A DNA stretch of 64,000 nt from contig KV419423.1 of the NCBI GenBank assembly GCA_001630475.1, positions 368,454 through 432,453 on the forward strand, in the 5' to 3' direction. This document shows positions 1 to 11,905 of the stretch, piece by piece. This DNA is from Sistotremastrum niveocremeum HHB9708 (Eukaryota > Basidiomycota > Agaricomycetes > Sistotremastrales > Sistotremastraceae). A program made the position numbers and the translations under genes. The notes below the pieces were generated by a model. That model was not told where the DNA came from. It made no database searches and saw only the letters and a list, made by a program, of their open reading frames with translations. Position 1 is the first letter of the stretch. Each line of letters starts with the position of its first letter.

Positions 1-1059
1 ATGCGTGGCAGTTGTTGCCGCGGGCCCTAGGCCCAAAGTCTGATTTCTCCCCACCCCCTAAGAAATGCGCGCAGAGCCACGCACGAGACTCATGCCAATG
101 ATGCCACCGGGGCCCCGAGTTAATGTCCAGTTCTTCTTGTTATTGGGCGATAGTCAGGTCTAGTGTTCTTGCGGAGAAGATCGACAGGAGTGGGCTAGAA
201 GCGCAATATCTGACATCGTCATGAATGACACCTTACTATGATTTGATCATGGGTAGGCTTACAGGATATAGCAGGCCTTATGGCAATGGCAACAGCACCA
301 CTACCAATGATATTGAGATATCGATGTGAAAGGTGATCGTACAGAGAGCTTGCAAATGGTCCGGATCATGAGTTCCAAGAGTCAATAGCTAAACCCAGAA
401 TGGATAACGTAGAAGCATTAAACGTGCGCATCCAAGTCGTGGAGAACGTAGTACATTCGACCGAGTTTTGTAACATACTTCTGCAATTATGAGAAGAAGG
501 CAAGCCCTCAAAGATAATCATGGTTGGAGAAGCGGATGGCTTGTTATTCGACCGAACATGCGCGTTGTAATACAGTAGGTTCGAGGATGAATTTTTCCGC
601 CCAGCTGGCGCGATTGAAAATGGCAAGTTGTACACGCAGTGGTGCCAGCCTGAGTACGAGGTTGAAAAGGGAGAAGGAAGAAATACTAATCGGAAGAGTG
701 CCTTAGTCGGGATTCGGAAGAGGACTTGCTTTGTCGCTGCTACTTTCATGGCATTCAGGTACTGTATTCAGAACCCCAACTCACGTTGTTATTAAGGAAA
801 ATGAATGAATGCTTGCCCGCGCCTACCTGGGATAACTGAATGCTTCTTAATCTTCGAGTGGTACACTACTCGCGCCGCTGCGTTCTGGTAAACTCTGAAC
901 CTCACTCTAAGCTTGACCATGGGTGTCGAGTTCCCTAGGCCCTGGCACAAGGGGTGCTAAAGCATCGCGATATCGATCCTAATGTATTTCAGTTTAGATC
1001 ATATTATAAACCATGCTATCAGACTAACGATACTTTTTCCTACAGCCGACGGTATTGCG
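1..1059. other. intergenic stretch, no supported gene
   Basis: I see only short open frames on both strands here, without homology I recognise and without a convincing exon chain. The stretch precedes the decayed gene copy that begins at 1060 and may contain part of its former promoter. Confidence 0.4.
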
Positions 1060-1913
1060 ATGCCTTTCTACGTCTACTTGAAGTGGTCCAGCCCCACCAA
1101 CATTCATAGAGCTGATTATGGTCGCCATGTCCTGAGCTGAGAATCTCGCTATGCTGCCGATGAGTTCTTTCGCGCGCTCCAAGAACTGGACGATCGACAC
1201 GGAAAACCACGCTTCACGCTCTTGAAGCGCAGTTCGGCTCAATTTTGGTGCTATGACACGGCTGAAGGTACTTGATCTGGTTTTCATAATAAGTGTGAAG
1301 TTGTGCTAATACCTTGCGTAGGAGATCCTTGGTGGCTGATCGTGAGGATCCTCAGGGACAATGCGATCCCCGAGGCCAATTTTAAAATCATGAGCACCAT
1401 CCTGCAAGACGCGTACGTCCTCAGGAGTCCTTCAAAAAGTACTATTGCTGATGCCTCTCCACAGAGCTGGGGATGGTCGTCCTTGGCACTTTATAAAACC
1501 CGTTGACGGTCCTGATTGGACGAACGGAAGCACATTCTTCATTCGGAACAAACGCCAACCCAATCTCTACTGGTCCGTCTCGGAAGTCACTCCAGATGCC
1601 ACTATCGTGATTTCGGATACCCAGAACTCGAAATTCCGCATCTCTGGCGTCGATCGAGACCCCAAGGACCGCGAGAAAGTGTTGATCCGTGGCGATCGTG
1701 TTACTATCAGTCCGGCCAGCAGCGAAACAGGGCCGAAGGCATTATTCATCGGTCCTAGTAAATGCGAGACGGACATCGTAGTCGTAGGCAGTGAAAAGAG
1801 CGAATGCTTTCGGTGACTTATCCGGTGGATTTGGAACCATCTGGAACAAAGATGTGTCCGCGGAACCTTTGACCTGCAACAAGGTAGATGGCGATGAATG
1901 GGAGCTTTGCTGA
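1060..1913 (+). pseudogene. decayed copy of orphan gene family (intact member at 34781-35640)
   Basis: Three exons (1060-1267, 1322-1412, 1465-1913) can be aligned with the intact family member at 34781-35640. Exons 1 and 2 have exactly the same lengths (208 and 91 nt) and the introns lie at the same points. Exon 1 carries an in-frame TGA at 1138-1140 where the intact copy has a sense codon (VLS-stop versus VLVC). Near 1795-1812 about two bases are missing relative to the intact copy, so the reading frame ends early with ECFR-stop. The shifted frame then continues with the family tail (FGDLSGGFGTIW ... DEWELC) to a TGA at 1911-1913. Two independent lesions make a pseudogene very likely, although unrecognised splicing around exon 1 cannot be excluded. 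The function of the family is unknown to me. Confidence 0.75.
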
Positions 1914-2751
1914 TTTTCGGGTTCCATTCTATACGGACACAAAACGGGTTGCATCTACATGCTTTTCTTGATCCAGTGATCACTGGTCGTGAAGCCGACA
2001 GCCAGCGCCAGTGTACGGCGCAGCAAATCCGGAGATCCAGTATTGGTCAAATTGCTTGCTCCAATATTTGAGCTGGGCTTTGACATCGACGTCGATCTGG
2101 ATCTGAACCCGAACCCTCTCTGTAAACCAAGCTGCATGATGGGTTTCGAACTTCTACTAGTATTTCTGAAGCTTCGAATTGGCTCGTGACAATAAACAAC
2201 GCACTATCCAAAACTTGCAAATTTTAAGGCTCTGCGTTCTATGATTGCCCGCGACTCTCAGCTACTCTCCAGTAACTCTCTCATTAGCCCCAGATTAGCG
2301 CTGGTACTCAGGCTAACTCAGCGGTGTAGCCGCGCCGGCGCCGCTGTAGCGTAGGGCGACCACTGGAGCCTACTTCGTTTCTTGAATCACATCGTCTCCT
2401 AATACCGTCTACATCTGAGATCACTTCTGAGCCCATGCATATGGGCGCACGCCTTCCGGACTTCAAGTTGACGTCCAAGCTTCTGTCGCCGTCAGTGCTG
2501 TCATTCCAGCGTTGTCAACATGTGCCAATGGTAACATCTTGGTTCATGGAAATGTTATCATGTTCATGAGGACCCCGTGCATATCTTGCTAAACTGATAC
2601 TGATTCGGAGGGTTAGGGTTATCTGGATAGAGCTCTAGAGCCAAACATAGAGCCAAATTTGCCGTCAAGATAAAGGCTGATTGGATCAAGGACTGGGTCC
2701 AAAAAACGATCCTCATCACCTCGTCATCCTCATTCTGCACTCAGTGACCGC
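1914..2751. other. intergenic stretch, no supported gene
   Basis: No exon chain is visible. It contains short GC-rich and AT-rich blocks and presumably the promoter of the GTPase gene that starts at 2752. Confidence 0.35.
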
Positions 2752-5173
2752 ATGTCCTCCACCGCTGTATCAGTCAAGGGTACCAATTTTCCACGTGCCC
2801 CCCGAGGAGTCGATAAATCTGGCGACAGTAACCTATCCTTAATCACTACTAAGGATTCGCCTGTTGTTGAACCACCCCCTTGGGCCCTTAAATTTAGCAA
2901 ACGTTTCCTTACTAATGAGGGTAAGTAGTGAACTTGCTCTCTGACCGTCAAGCTTCTTTCTAACGCTCGTTCATGTTGATAGGCAGAAAGTTTATGAACA
3001 GGCGTTGAGTATCATGAAATGAGCATCGCCCATGTATCCTTAACATATACTAGTTCACTTGCCATCTGGCTCAACACATGGTGATTCGTCCATCAGCCTG
3101 TTGGGGAAGCGCGTTGATTCAGGTGAGAAGACGCTGGAAGGCTCCAAACATTCCAGCATGCAAAATATCTGACAATCATTCAGTTTTTTCCGCTGAACCT
3201 AGCAGTGCGGAGGTTTTCTGGTCAGGAAGGCCAGAATTTCCGCCACCTGCAATCTTTGCTTTACCAGGTGAAAGTGACGCGCCACATCCTCCAACACTTT
3301 GGCCCTTCGATCAGTTGTGTTCCTTTTACGAAGTAGCTGACGAAACAGACTTGGATGCCGACATGCCCTACGTCGGTGATATCCCGTTGCATGTCGATAG
3401 CGGGTGAGACGATTACAGTCTACCACAGAATCTTCGTACTCACGATTTCATGACTACACAGCATAATAGCCCCTTCAATGCCAAAACTTAATACCGTCAA
3501 CGCATTACGTCGCGGTCACATCGAAATAGGAGCCCACCAATCAGAACTTTGCATCATGTTGGTGGGAGAAACCGGAGTTGGCAAAACCAGCATGCTATCT
3601 CTCCTCGGGAACATCCTTCAAGGCACTCCTCCGGGAGATTTTCGATCAGTACACGATCTTGCAAACGAATCTGGGATGCCAGATAAGCACACTCAAACCA
3701 TGTCAGCGAAGGTATACGAGTTTCATAGCCTGAATGGGGTCAAAGTCCGGATACTCGACACCCCTGGTCTGGCAGACACTCGGGGCATAGCAAAGGATGA
3801 AGAGCATAAAGCTAATATCGCGAAGATTATACAGGCTCACATCCCCTTTGTCACGGCTGTCATCATTCTTGCCAACGGCACCCAACCCCGGCTCGGCGTT
3901 GTGACAGACTATACACTTCATACACTTTCCTCCATTTTTCCCCGTTCTCTCGCTTCAAACATAGGCTTTATGTTTACCAATGTTGCGAGTCGACTCTCCT
4001 GGAACTTCGATCTTACATCCTTGCCGGACATACTTCTCAAGGCCAAGGCTCCTCGCTTTCTGCTCGATAACCCGATTTCGCAGCAGCAAAAATTGCGTAT
4101 CTTGCAGGACCAGAATACCCCATCAGATCAAATCGCTGAACTAGAACCGCTAGTGACCTACAGCTACGAGCAGGCTCTAAAGACAATCTGCGAGTTTTCA
4201 ACTGGATTGGTCAATGCCAGCCCCAACCTACTAAGGACATTGTCACACTCTACAAAAAATCTGAAGATATAGAGAGAAGGTTGAAAAATGCGATAGCAGG
4301 GATAGAACAACGGGTCGAGATGAAGAAGCAGTTGAATCAGATGATTACTGATCTCGAGAATGGAACAACGGTCAGTACCTGCCTTTCGACTCTGGCAGCC
4401 AAGCTGATTCGTTGGCGTCGTAGACCATGGAAACATACAAGGATTACGAGACCATTGTTACCCAATCCAACTGGGAGCTCGCAAAGGATTCAAGCCACAA
4501 TACTCTCTGCTTCTATCCTCAATGTTATACCACTTGTCATCCCTCATGCAGCCTCCCGTTTTTCTTCAGATCTCGTCGTCTCTACTTGTGCTCCGCATTT
4601 GGTCGCCAGAAAAAAGCTAAATGCCGAGCTTGCGACCATCTGTATTCAGAGCATCGTTACACGCGCTCAACCTGGAAGGAATTAAAGGAGGAGGTGACTG
4701 AGGTTGATATGGAGGCAAAGAAAAAATTCGAGCAGGCCCTGAACCATCATCAAAGAACGGAAGTGTTGAAGCAGCAACTTGATAGCAAAATTAGCCAAAT
4801 TGACGCACAAACGAGCTCCGCAACAGCAGAAATCCGTGAGCTGGCGCAATCGTATGCTGGTCTCTCTCTTTGCGGCTCGTTTTCATCCCAGTTGCACAAA
4901 GCGATCAAGCTGCTCGAGGTGCATCTTCAAGCCTTTCGAGAGAGAGGGGTGGACTTCGCTGTCGTTCGAAGTGTTGAGGACGGCATCGAAAAACTGGCAT
5001 TGAAACTCAAGATCTTGGAAGGCACGACGTCTGCATTGGCATCAACGGCAGTCATACGGTTTCCGGATGCCAGTACTAACTCCCAGCATCAGCTGCCTCC
5101 CTATACCCCCACTAGTATTAATACTACTGATAGTCGACGAGTCATGCTGGATACCTCTACTACATCACGCTAG
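2752..5173 (+). CDS. AIG1/GIMAP-like GTPase with Zn-type motif and coiled coil; frameshifted
   Basis: A chain of exons joins in frame: 2752-2920, 2983-3003, 3054-3122, 3184-3403, 3462-4370 and 4424-5173. The G domain has a P-loop GETGVGKTS, a switch-2 motif DTPGLADTRG, and FMFTNV at the place where a G4 TKxD is expected. This resembles the AIG1/GIMAP and septin-like TRAFAC families. Near 4195-4198 a T-run is one base too short, so the first frame ends at 4272. The following frame (NWIGQCQPQPTKDIVTLY) aligns with the second GTPase gene of this window (LNWAGDCEPQ...). Downstream, around 4500-4680, spaced Cys/His residues (CFYPQC, CHPSC, CRACDHLYSEH) suggest a small metal-binding module, followed by a long coiled coil. 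The frame lesion is either a real mutation or a homopolymer sequencing error. The cellular role is unknown; a defence or incompatibility role would be speculation. Confidence 0.7.
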
Positions 5174-5793
5174 TGGTACATAGCTTGGTACAAATGGTAC
5201 ATGGTCAGTGTTGATACATGTAAATACTTATACGATGATCGCGTTCAAAGCGATTCCAACTCCGCTATCTCGACTTGGCAACCTGGTCCGATTCCAGCAC
5301 TTATTTTATTTTCACGCAAAGCTCATTCATTATAAGGAAATGAGACAGCAAGGGCGCGATTACGCCTGGAGACAAGTGGATACCTCAAATATCGAGCGAT
5401 AAAGGCCTAGCTTAGGCTTAATACGCTGCTCCGAGGTTCTGGGATTTGTCTGGGATACACAGTCTAGGATACATGTCTAAAGTCGCAGCCGCTTTATCAA
5501 GGATTTATCAAATTTGGACCGAATAATTCATCTCATGGCGAGGATGAAGTGGCTGCTTAGTGGCATCAGGTTATCAGCGTGGTACGATAGTAAGAAAATC
5601 AGCGCGATCCAGTGTTGTATTCAATCTGATATTGTCATCGGACTTCCCAGATCTGTTAAGAGGGCGAAGGGGTCATCCGCAAAGGAAGCAAGATGATAAT
5701 GATATGACTACAACGTGGGCATAGTACGACCAGCCCAACCTCGTCGACATCAAGTGCCATTCTTTGCACCAATCAAGACTTACGAACCCGAGC
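5174..5793. other. intergenic stretch, no supported gene
   Basis: AT-rich spacer between two genes in the same orientation. Only short frames without family resemblance are present. Confidence 0.35.
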
Positions 5794-6843
5794 ATGGGCT
5801 TCACCACCGTATCAGGATTTAACCACGGCACCAACAATTTCGGGAACCACAATACGACGACCAATACCCGGGATTCACATAATTTGCAGGTGCACACAAC
5901 TACTAAGAACCAGCTTATTGTTCAACAAGATGGAACGACGCCTCCTAACGCTACTATCATTGCGATCAATCATATACACATTGAGCACTGTTATCATGGG
6001 TATAGAGCAGGCCCCCAGGCCCCGTTTGAGCATTACAGTGAGTCTTGTTCGTTTCTTGTGGGATGACATTCACTATAACGTTCTTTCCCTGTTTCTTTAT
6101 ACACTAGACCGTGACAACCGAGGGGGTGATTATGAAAACCACGGAGCAGAATTGGAAGGCCCCGGAAAACAGTTTCAAGATATGATGACGAGCCTCAAGA
6201 CTCAATTCACCCAGCAAGACACACACGTAACCCCAATCCTTTCCGCTTCTAGATCCCAACTTTCGATAGGTCATTGTCTAACCCAATATCAATATTCCGC
6301 ATATTGACGCAGATTGCAGAGACGTCGAGCTCACATCGGTCTGGCGCCCACGCCGCGCACGACGACGGCGACGACGGCGACATTGAGCCTCGTGGCAATC
6401 CTGCTCTAGATCTTGCGCCCACTCGTGTTGCGGGCGGTCAAAGCGACTCTCTTCTTCGTCTTTGCCGTCGGCCGGAGATCGGGGCGTCCACCGAGTCCGC
6501 GGATTATGGCCTTCGAAGACCTCGACAATCCAAAGTACAGCAAATTACAGGGGAAAGTATGAGAGGAGCGTATGAGATCTTGAGATCCATTCGCAAAGGC
6601 GTTGTCATACCTCAGGACAATGACGGTCTCGATCAAGATGATCTACTTCCTGAGCTTGTGCCTGAACTAGACAACGTTACGTCCCCCGCACGTTCGAATA
6701 CATTTCGAAAGATTACTGCATCTAAGGAAGCCTCCGGACCACCGCAGCTAGAAAGAGGAGGGTGCGAGGTTAACGGAGAGGACCCCAGCTCAGGTTCGAC
6801 TTCACTAGACTATATTCTAAATTGGGATTTCGAGGCTCACTAA
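5794..6843 (+). CDS. orphan protein sharing the N-terminal motif of the GTPase gene at 11906
   Basis: Exons 5794-6037, 6108-6226 and 6313-6843 join with consistent phases and give a protein of about 297 residues. Residues 1-22 (MGFTTVSGFNHGTNNFGNHN and on) match the start of the GTPase gene at 11906 (MGSTSLTGPNYGANAFGNNN) at about 13 of 21 positions. The pattern is GxNxGxNxFGNxNT, rich in Asn, Gly, Thr and aromatic residues. The rest is acidic and low in hydrophobics (a DDGDDGDIEPRG stretch near residue 140, LPELVPELDN later). No P-loop, membrane segment or known domain is visible. It may be an adaptor that uses the same N-terminal oligomerisation motif, or a GTPase paralogue that lost its G domain. 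Product unknown. Confidence 0.5.
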
Positions 6844-7417
6844 TTCTCGTTAGCTCACGTCGAAGATCGCGATCATGAAGGGATGACATCGTGTCAGCCA
6901 GAAGAACTCATCGTGACCGAGTCGGTTACAGTCCGCAGGAGTAGCACTGAGACACATGTAGTACGACCATCGCGCGTTCCAGCTCGGCGTAAGAGGCGTG
7001 TTTGACGCTTCTCTCGCTCGTGGTGACGATGAGCAGCCCGATTGGAACGAAGTCGTATAAGTTTGGTTCGTTGTACTGTTACCGGAACATAGCGCGCAGT
7101 AGGTCGAATTTCTTAGGGTCGTTCTTATGAAGCCGTGCGGTCGCAAATTTGTCTTCAGAAAATGCGAAAATTCATGTATGCGATCGCAATCTTTACTGCA
7201 AATACTCGTATTGCCTCGCTACGAGTCGCTAGCTCGGGATACAGTACTCAGTCCCAGGCACCTAACAGTACAGTACTGTATTCTTAGTATTCTCAGTAAT
7301 AGTCAGTACATGACCTTGAAATTTGTAGCGTCAGTCGACGTTGTAATTACATAAATCCATCGGATTCCATCCATCGCCATCAGGTCCACATCCCTCGAAC
7401 GTGCTCATCGAGGACCC
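6844..7417. other. intergenic stretch, no supported gene
   Basis: Short frames occur on both strands, none with a recognisable family. The stretch ends directly at the left inverted repeat of the element at 7418. Confidence 0.35.
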
Positions 7418-7877
7418 GTGATAGTGGGGGTCGAACCCGGATCCCCTGGCGGGTAAAAATGGCTCGCAAAAAATCTGAACCCATGTTTTATACGGGTACG
7501 AAAATTCAAAATTTTTGAGAACCCATTTTCTTTGTACGGGTAAGAAGGGAGCCTGGTGCCGCGATCCCATCCTAATAAACCCATATATTGGTCAAAAGTG
7601 TAAAGATATGCACGGAATCCATCAGATACCTCTCCGAAATGGCCTTGAGAGGCTTAAAATAGTCACCAGACGTGAAAAATTCCCAATGCGGCCTCCGGCC
7701 GGCAAACTCCGGCGTCTGCCGTAGCCAAACCCGGAGTTTTGTTAGGGTAAAATTGGGCAATGCTAGAACCCGGATGCGTTCTACAGGTATTTTGGGCCCA
7801 AAAACCTCAAAATTTCGTTAGGGTAAAAAGCGCGCGAAGCCGGAAAGTAGGGATCCGGGTTCCTCCCCGGCTATCAC
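7418..7877. mobile_element. non-autonomous terminal-inverted-repeat element (MITE-like)
   Basis: The left end at 7418-7445 and the reverse complement of the right end at 7850-7877 match at 24 of 28 bases; both read GTGATAG..GGGG..GAACCCGGATCCC. The interior has repeated GGGTAAAA-type blocks (about 7452, 7744, 7821) and no long coding frame, so any transposition would need enzyme in trans. Possible target-site remnants AGGACC (left) and AGGTCC (right) flank the ends but match imperfectly, and TGCTCATCG occurs on both sides. The superfamily cannot be assigned. A foldback-like repeat without transposition history is the main alternative. Confidence 0.6.
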
Positions 7878-8828
7878 AGGTCCTGCTCATCGTCAAGAGG
7901 GGGGCGTTGGCAGAGTTTTAGACCTGATCATCGTCAAACCCTCGGACCCCGGAGACTGGTTGGTATCCCCCCCACCTGCCTGATTCAGTAGGGGAAAATG
8001 ATAGCCGAGTGAGGTCCTGCTGAATGCGGAAGGACCTTTTGATGGGACGGCAGCACGGCTTGGTCCTAGCCGACCTTGTTTAGGAAGGTCCCAACGACGC
8101 GCGACGCGTCTTAAGGCTCTATTCCAAGACAAAAATTGGATGCAGACGATTCAACGGTGTTTTTTGATAGTCTTACGGCTCCGTCATTATTCAACTTGGC
8201 CTTTCACTCTGCTCCGCACCTTTTTGTGCTCGTCCGGGTCCCCTGTCTACTTTTCCAAGCGTAAAGTCATTTTTTCAACGGTGTGACACAACGTTATCCT
8301 TGCACGTGACGTCACGAAAATGCTCAGAAACAGTCAAAGCTTATGAACAGGGGAAACCTCTTTTTAAATCGGAAAAAAAGGTAGACAACATCTTGACACT
8401 AATAACGACGCGAATATGGGGTCGCCTCGTCTCCACCTATTCCTCAAATACTCTCGATGGGATTTTTGCAGCAAACGCCAGAAAGGGTCTGATCGGACCC
8501 CCGGGCACCGTTTTTGACCCCCCCTCGCTTGATGATACATGTCCCCGATCTGGATCTCGCCCGCCTCTTGCTCATCGTCGTTGGCTGTCTCTGCTTTCCC
8601 ATGCCCAATCGGGATAGGGGAAGCAACGATCAAGAACACAGCCCCACAAACAAAGCCAAACCAGTGGCAGTGCCCCGCGCCCATAATGGAGTCGCGTCTG
8701 AGTCTGAGACGAATAGCCTCCGCCAACCATCAACTCCATCTCTTCACAACCACCACCACCTCCATCCAGATCTACAAACCAGACGAAAGATAAATAGAAA
8801 AGAGAGAAAATAGAAGAAAAGAGATAAA
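7878..8828. other. intergenic stretch and promoter region of GNA1
   Basis: No gene is supported. There is GC-rich sequence next to the inverted-repeat element, then a purine-rich leader (AAAGATAAATAGAAAAGAGAG and on, 8787-8828) directly upstream of the GNA1 start codon. Open frames here are short and overlap each other on both strands. Confidence 0.35.
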
Positions 8829-9620
8829 ATGCCGTTGACGCCAAATTCGTCCCTCGAGCTCCTCTTCCCGCCTTCCTTAATCCCTTCTTCAATCCAAGCT
8901 AAGCTGGGCTCAGACCTCCACGTACACCACCCTCCCCTTCTCTTCAAATGATACAATGCTAATGGGTACTGTGGCGTAGATTCGCCCGCTCGCGTCGACA
9001 GATCATAAACGCGGCCACCTCGAAGTCCTACGCGTCCTCACACAAGCACCAGATGTCTCAGCAGACTCATACACGTCGACATTCAAGCATCTCGCCTCCA
9101 TAAACTCTCCTCCTTCCTCCTCTCCTTCTCCCACATCCTCCAGGTCAACCACACCTCCCTTCCACCCCGCAACGTACTACACCATAGTAATCCTCACCCT
9201 CTCCGACGAAATCATCGCCGTCGGTTCCCTATTCGTCGAGCGTAAATTCCTGAGATCCCTAGGGCTTGTGGGACATATTGAGGATATAGCTGTGAGCGAG
9301 AAGGTGCAGGGGAGGAAGCTTGGGTTGAGGATTATTGAGGCGTTGACGGGGATTAGTGAGAGTGTGGGGTGTTATAAGACTATTTTGAATTGTAGTGATA
9401 AGAATATCCGTGAGTTTCTTCTTGGGTTGAGGTCGTGGATGTGGATGTGGAGGGCTGATGCAATTCATAGCGTTCTATGAAAAATGCGGATTCGAGAAGA
9501 AGGAAAACGAAATGGTCAGTTCCCCCTCTCCCAACCCACTACCTCCTATCTGTCTTCTGACATTATCACCCATCTCAGGCAAAATACGCACCTGAGCGTC
9601 CCGCACCCGCTCGTCTGTGA
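8829..9620 (+). CDS. GNA1: glucosamine 6-phosphate N-acetyltransferase
   Basis: Four exons (8829-8921, 8980-9409, 9471-9514, 9579-9620) give about 202 residues. The enzyme acetylates glucosamine 6-phosphate with acetyl-CoA, an early step to UDP-GlcNAc for chitin, N-glycans and GPI anchors. The GNAT core is clear: the beta4 strand and pyrophosphate loop read VGHIEDIAVSEKVQGRKLGL (Q/RxxGxG/A-type loop QGRKLG), followed by CYKTILNCSDKNIPFYEKCGF, which is characteristic of GNA1. The N-terminus has an insert rich in Ser/Pro (SSPSPTSSRSTTPP, about residues 75-90) that is longer than in yeast Gna1 (159 aa). The start is the first ATG of the exon chain. It probably converges with the minus-strand BUB2 gene about 530 bp downstream. 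Confidence 0.93.
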
Positions 9621-10153
9621 ATTTACTGTCATTCTCTCGTGTCTCAGCCGTTCGCACGTTGACGTTGAAGTCGAAGCTGAGGACAAGGCATGGCTCTAGT
9701 CTGGATCTCAAGATGGGTATCGGGGTATGCGATTGCAATTTTGGTGTTTGGTGCACGGACATGGATGGACGTTTTATTGATATTGTACACTAGTTCTTTC
9801 ATGTAATATACTGTTCACGATTTGATTTTCTTTAGACTTTCTGTCGTTCGCAAACTACGCTCACTTAAAGACGGAGTCATCGTGCAAACGGAAAAGATCA
9901 CATATGCTGTACTAGAGGAGTCGTGGGTCAAGGTGGATGTAGTATGGATACAGTGATCGTACAAAGATACAAAGAATCGCAAAGCCAGTCCCAATATCTG
10001 AGTTCCAGACTCAGACTATCGTTCACCCCAGTACAAAGGACGAAAGTACAAAGACATGTTCGAACCAGACTCCGGAGTCCGAACCTACGAGGAGGGTCGG
10101 TGTCAAAGACGTTCCGTCACGCGAGTGGCATGAGCGGAAGGAGCGAAGCGGGA

Positions 10154-11416
10154 TCATCGTATCCGAGGATGTTTCACGAGTTCTTTGTACAAGTCTGGAG
10201 GGAGGTCGCGCACTAGTGTTACTGCTATTGCAATAATAGGTTGAGCGTCAAGAGGGGGGAACGTGCGAAGAATTTTCATCGGACTGGAATATGATCGTTA
10301 GCATTTTGTAGCAGGTCCATTGGGGAGGAGAGGAGACTCACGAAGAGGAAGCCATGATTTCGTCTCGGATGAGTAGGAGTTGAGCAATGACGCAGAGGAT
10401 ATTGAGATGGACGCCGAAGGCGAGGAGGAAGTCCCATAAGCGGAGGACTTGATCGAGGGGCGGGGTACACGCGCATAATGTCAGGACGGCTACAACATAT
10501 TTATATCAGAGGAGGAGGATAAGGAGGGAGGGAGGACGGACATGGGAAAGCGTATATCTCTGCTGAGAGATTTTTCGAACGGAGGTGCGCGAAGAGCTCA
10601 GGGTCAAGGAGCTTCAAAGATCGATCGAGGAGCTACTCTCAATGAATATGAGAATAAGGCGGAGACGGAGGGAGGACAGACCTTGAGACCACGATGAACA
10701 CCCTCTAGCGTAGGCTGCACATAAAGCGGACACTCCACCTCAATAAACTTACAAAACGCAAAGAAAGCCTCCAACTCCGTCGGCATAATATAAAGAAAAG
10801 GCGCCGCAAGCACATTCATCCCCTGCACATACGTAAAAGGCAACGACGAACTCGAAGCCGACGAATCCGGTGATCTAGGACTCATATTGAACGGACTTCT
10901 TCTGGGGGAATTAGGTGGGGATCGAGGGAATGGTGATAGTGGTGAGGAAGGGGAGTGAGGGGATGAAGAGTGACGCCAGACGAAAGCGTCGAGGAGGCGC
11001 ACGAGCATGTCTTCTCGCACTCGAGACTTGAATGCGAGATCTGTGGCTAGGGTGCGGAATGTGTCGTTGCGTATTTTGTCGCGGACTTCACATGGACCTC
11101 TTGAGACCCAGTGTAAATAGCTTTCCGTATTTACATCGTTGACCTGTAACAGGATCTTCCATATTCGCGGTCTCAGCGTTGAATCCTGCCCTCATCATTT
11201 TAACCATTAGGATTTGGAGGAGGAGGGGCGACTCACGACTTCGAATGGGATACCGTCGATGAGGATGAGACTTGCGAGTTTCTTGACGTTTTCTTCGACG
11301 TCGCGTGTGAGACGGGATGCAGCGCGTGAGATCGTAGATGTTGAGGCTGATTTGAGAAGCTTGTTGAATGCATGAGCTGTCTTCGTGTTGGATGGGCCAC
11401 TGGCAGACGGTGCCAT
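10154..11416 (-). CDS. BUB2: Bub2/Cdc16-type TBC-domain GTPase-activating protein
   Basis: Five exons on the minus strand (11237-11416, 10682-11185, 10542-10632, 10342-10489, 10154-10283) give about 350 residues. The TBC (Rab-GAP) domain has the arginine-finger motif IRNDTFR (IxxDxxR) and the glutamine-finger motif YVQGMNVL (YxQ). Sections typical of Bub2/Cdc16 follow: PTELEAFFAFCKFIE, CPLYVQPTLEGVHRGLK, KNLSAEIYAFPSVLTLCAC and LRLWDFLLAFGVHLN. In yeasts Bub2/Cdc16 with Bfa1/Byr4 acts on the Tem1/Spg1 GTPase at the spindle pole body and delays mitotic exit or septation. A Ser/Pro-rich insert (SPHSPSSPLSPFPRSPPNSP and on) interrupts the domain before the YxQ motif and explains the length above the usual 300 residues. 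The N-terminal 50 residues are basic and Ser-rich. Confidence 0.9.
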
Positions 11417-11905
11417 CGAGATTCGAGATTTGACGGCGCGTTGGGCGCGTTGTCGGAGTTTGGTCCGGCGCTTGTTCTTCTCGTCTGCTACTGCTGCATT
11501 TTTGGTAATTTTTGGTAATTAATTAGGTATGGCTTGTTGGTTGTTTTGATGCTGTATTTTTTCTATGAATGATCCGACGATATATTCAGTCCCAAGAAGA
11601 CAAGCACCCGCAACACCCTACCATCCCCATCACCAAGGCTGATGCCTTTTCCAATTAGAATTTTAGAAAGGTGCTCAGGCTGTCCAGCGACTCGGGCCGT
11701 ACTCAGGCTTGCATCTGTCGACGAAGAAATTCGAAGCCAGCGCTCAGTCAAATCATTGAAATCGAGACAAATTACTAGTAACAGGGTCAAGGGATTGAAA
11801 AAGTCACGATCATGATACGAGGTCAACGTGTTCGAGTCGGCGCAAGGTCGACGTCCAACCTCAACTGTCTACAAAGCCACCCTTCTATCTTTCCTATCTA
11901 CGAGA

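Noticed and set aside
7425-7445. GGTCGAACCC looks like a tRNA B box
   Set aside because: No A box or cloverleaf can be formed around it; it is part of the terminal inverted repeat.
8300-8956. Several frames on both strands before and over GNA1 exon 1
   Set aside because: They conflict with the clear GNA1 exon chain and have only low-complexity composition.
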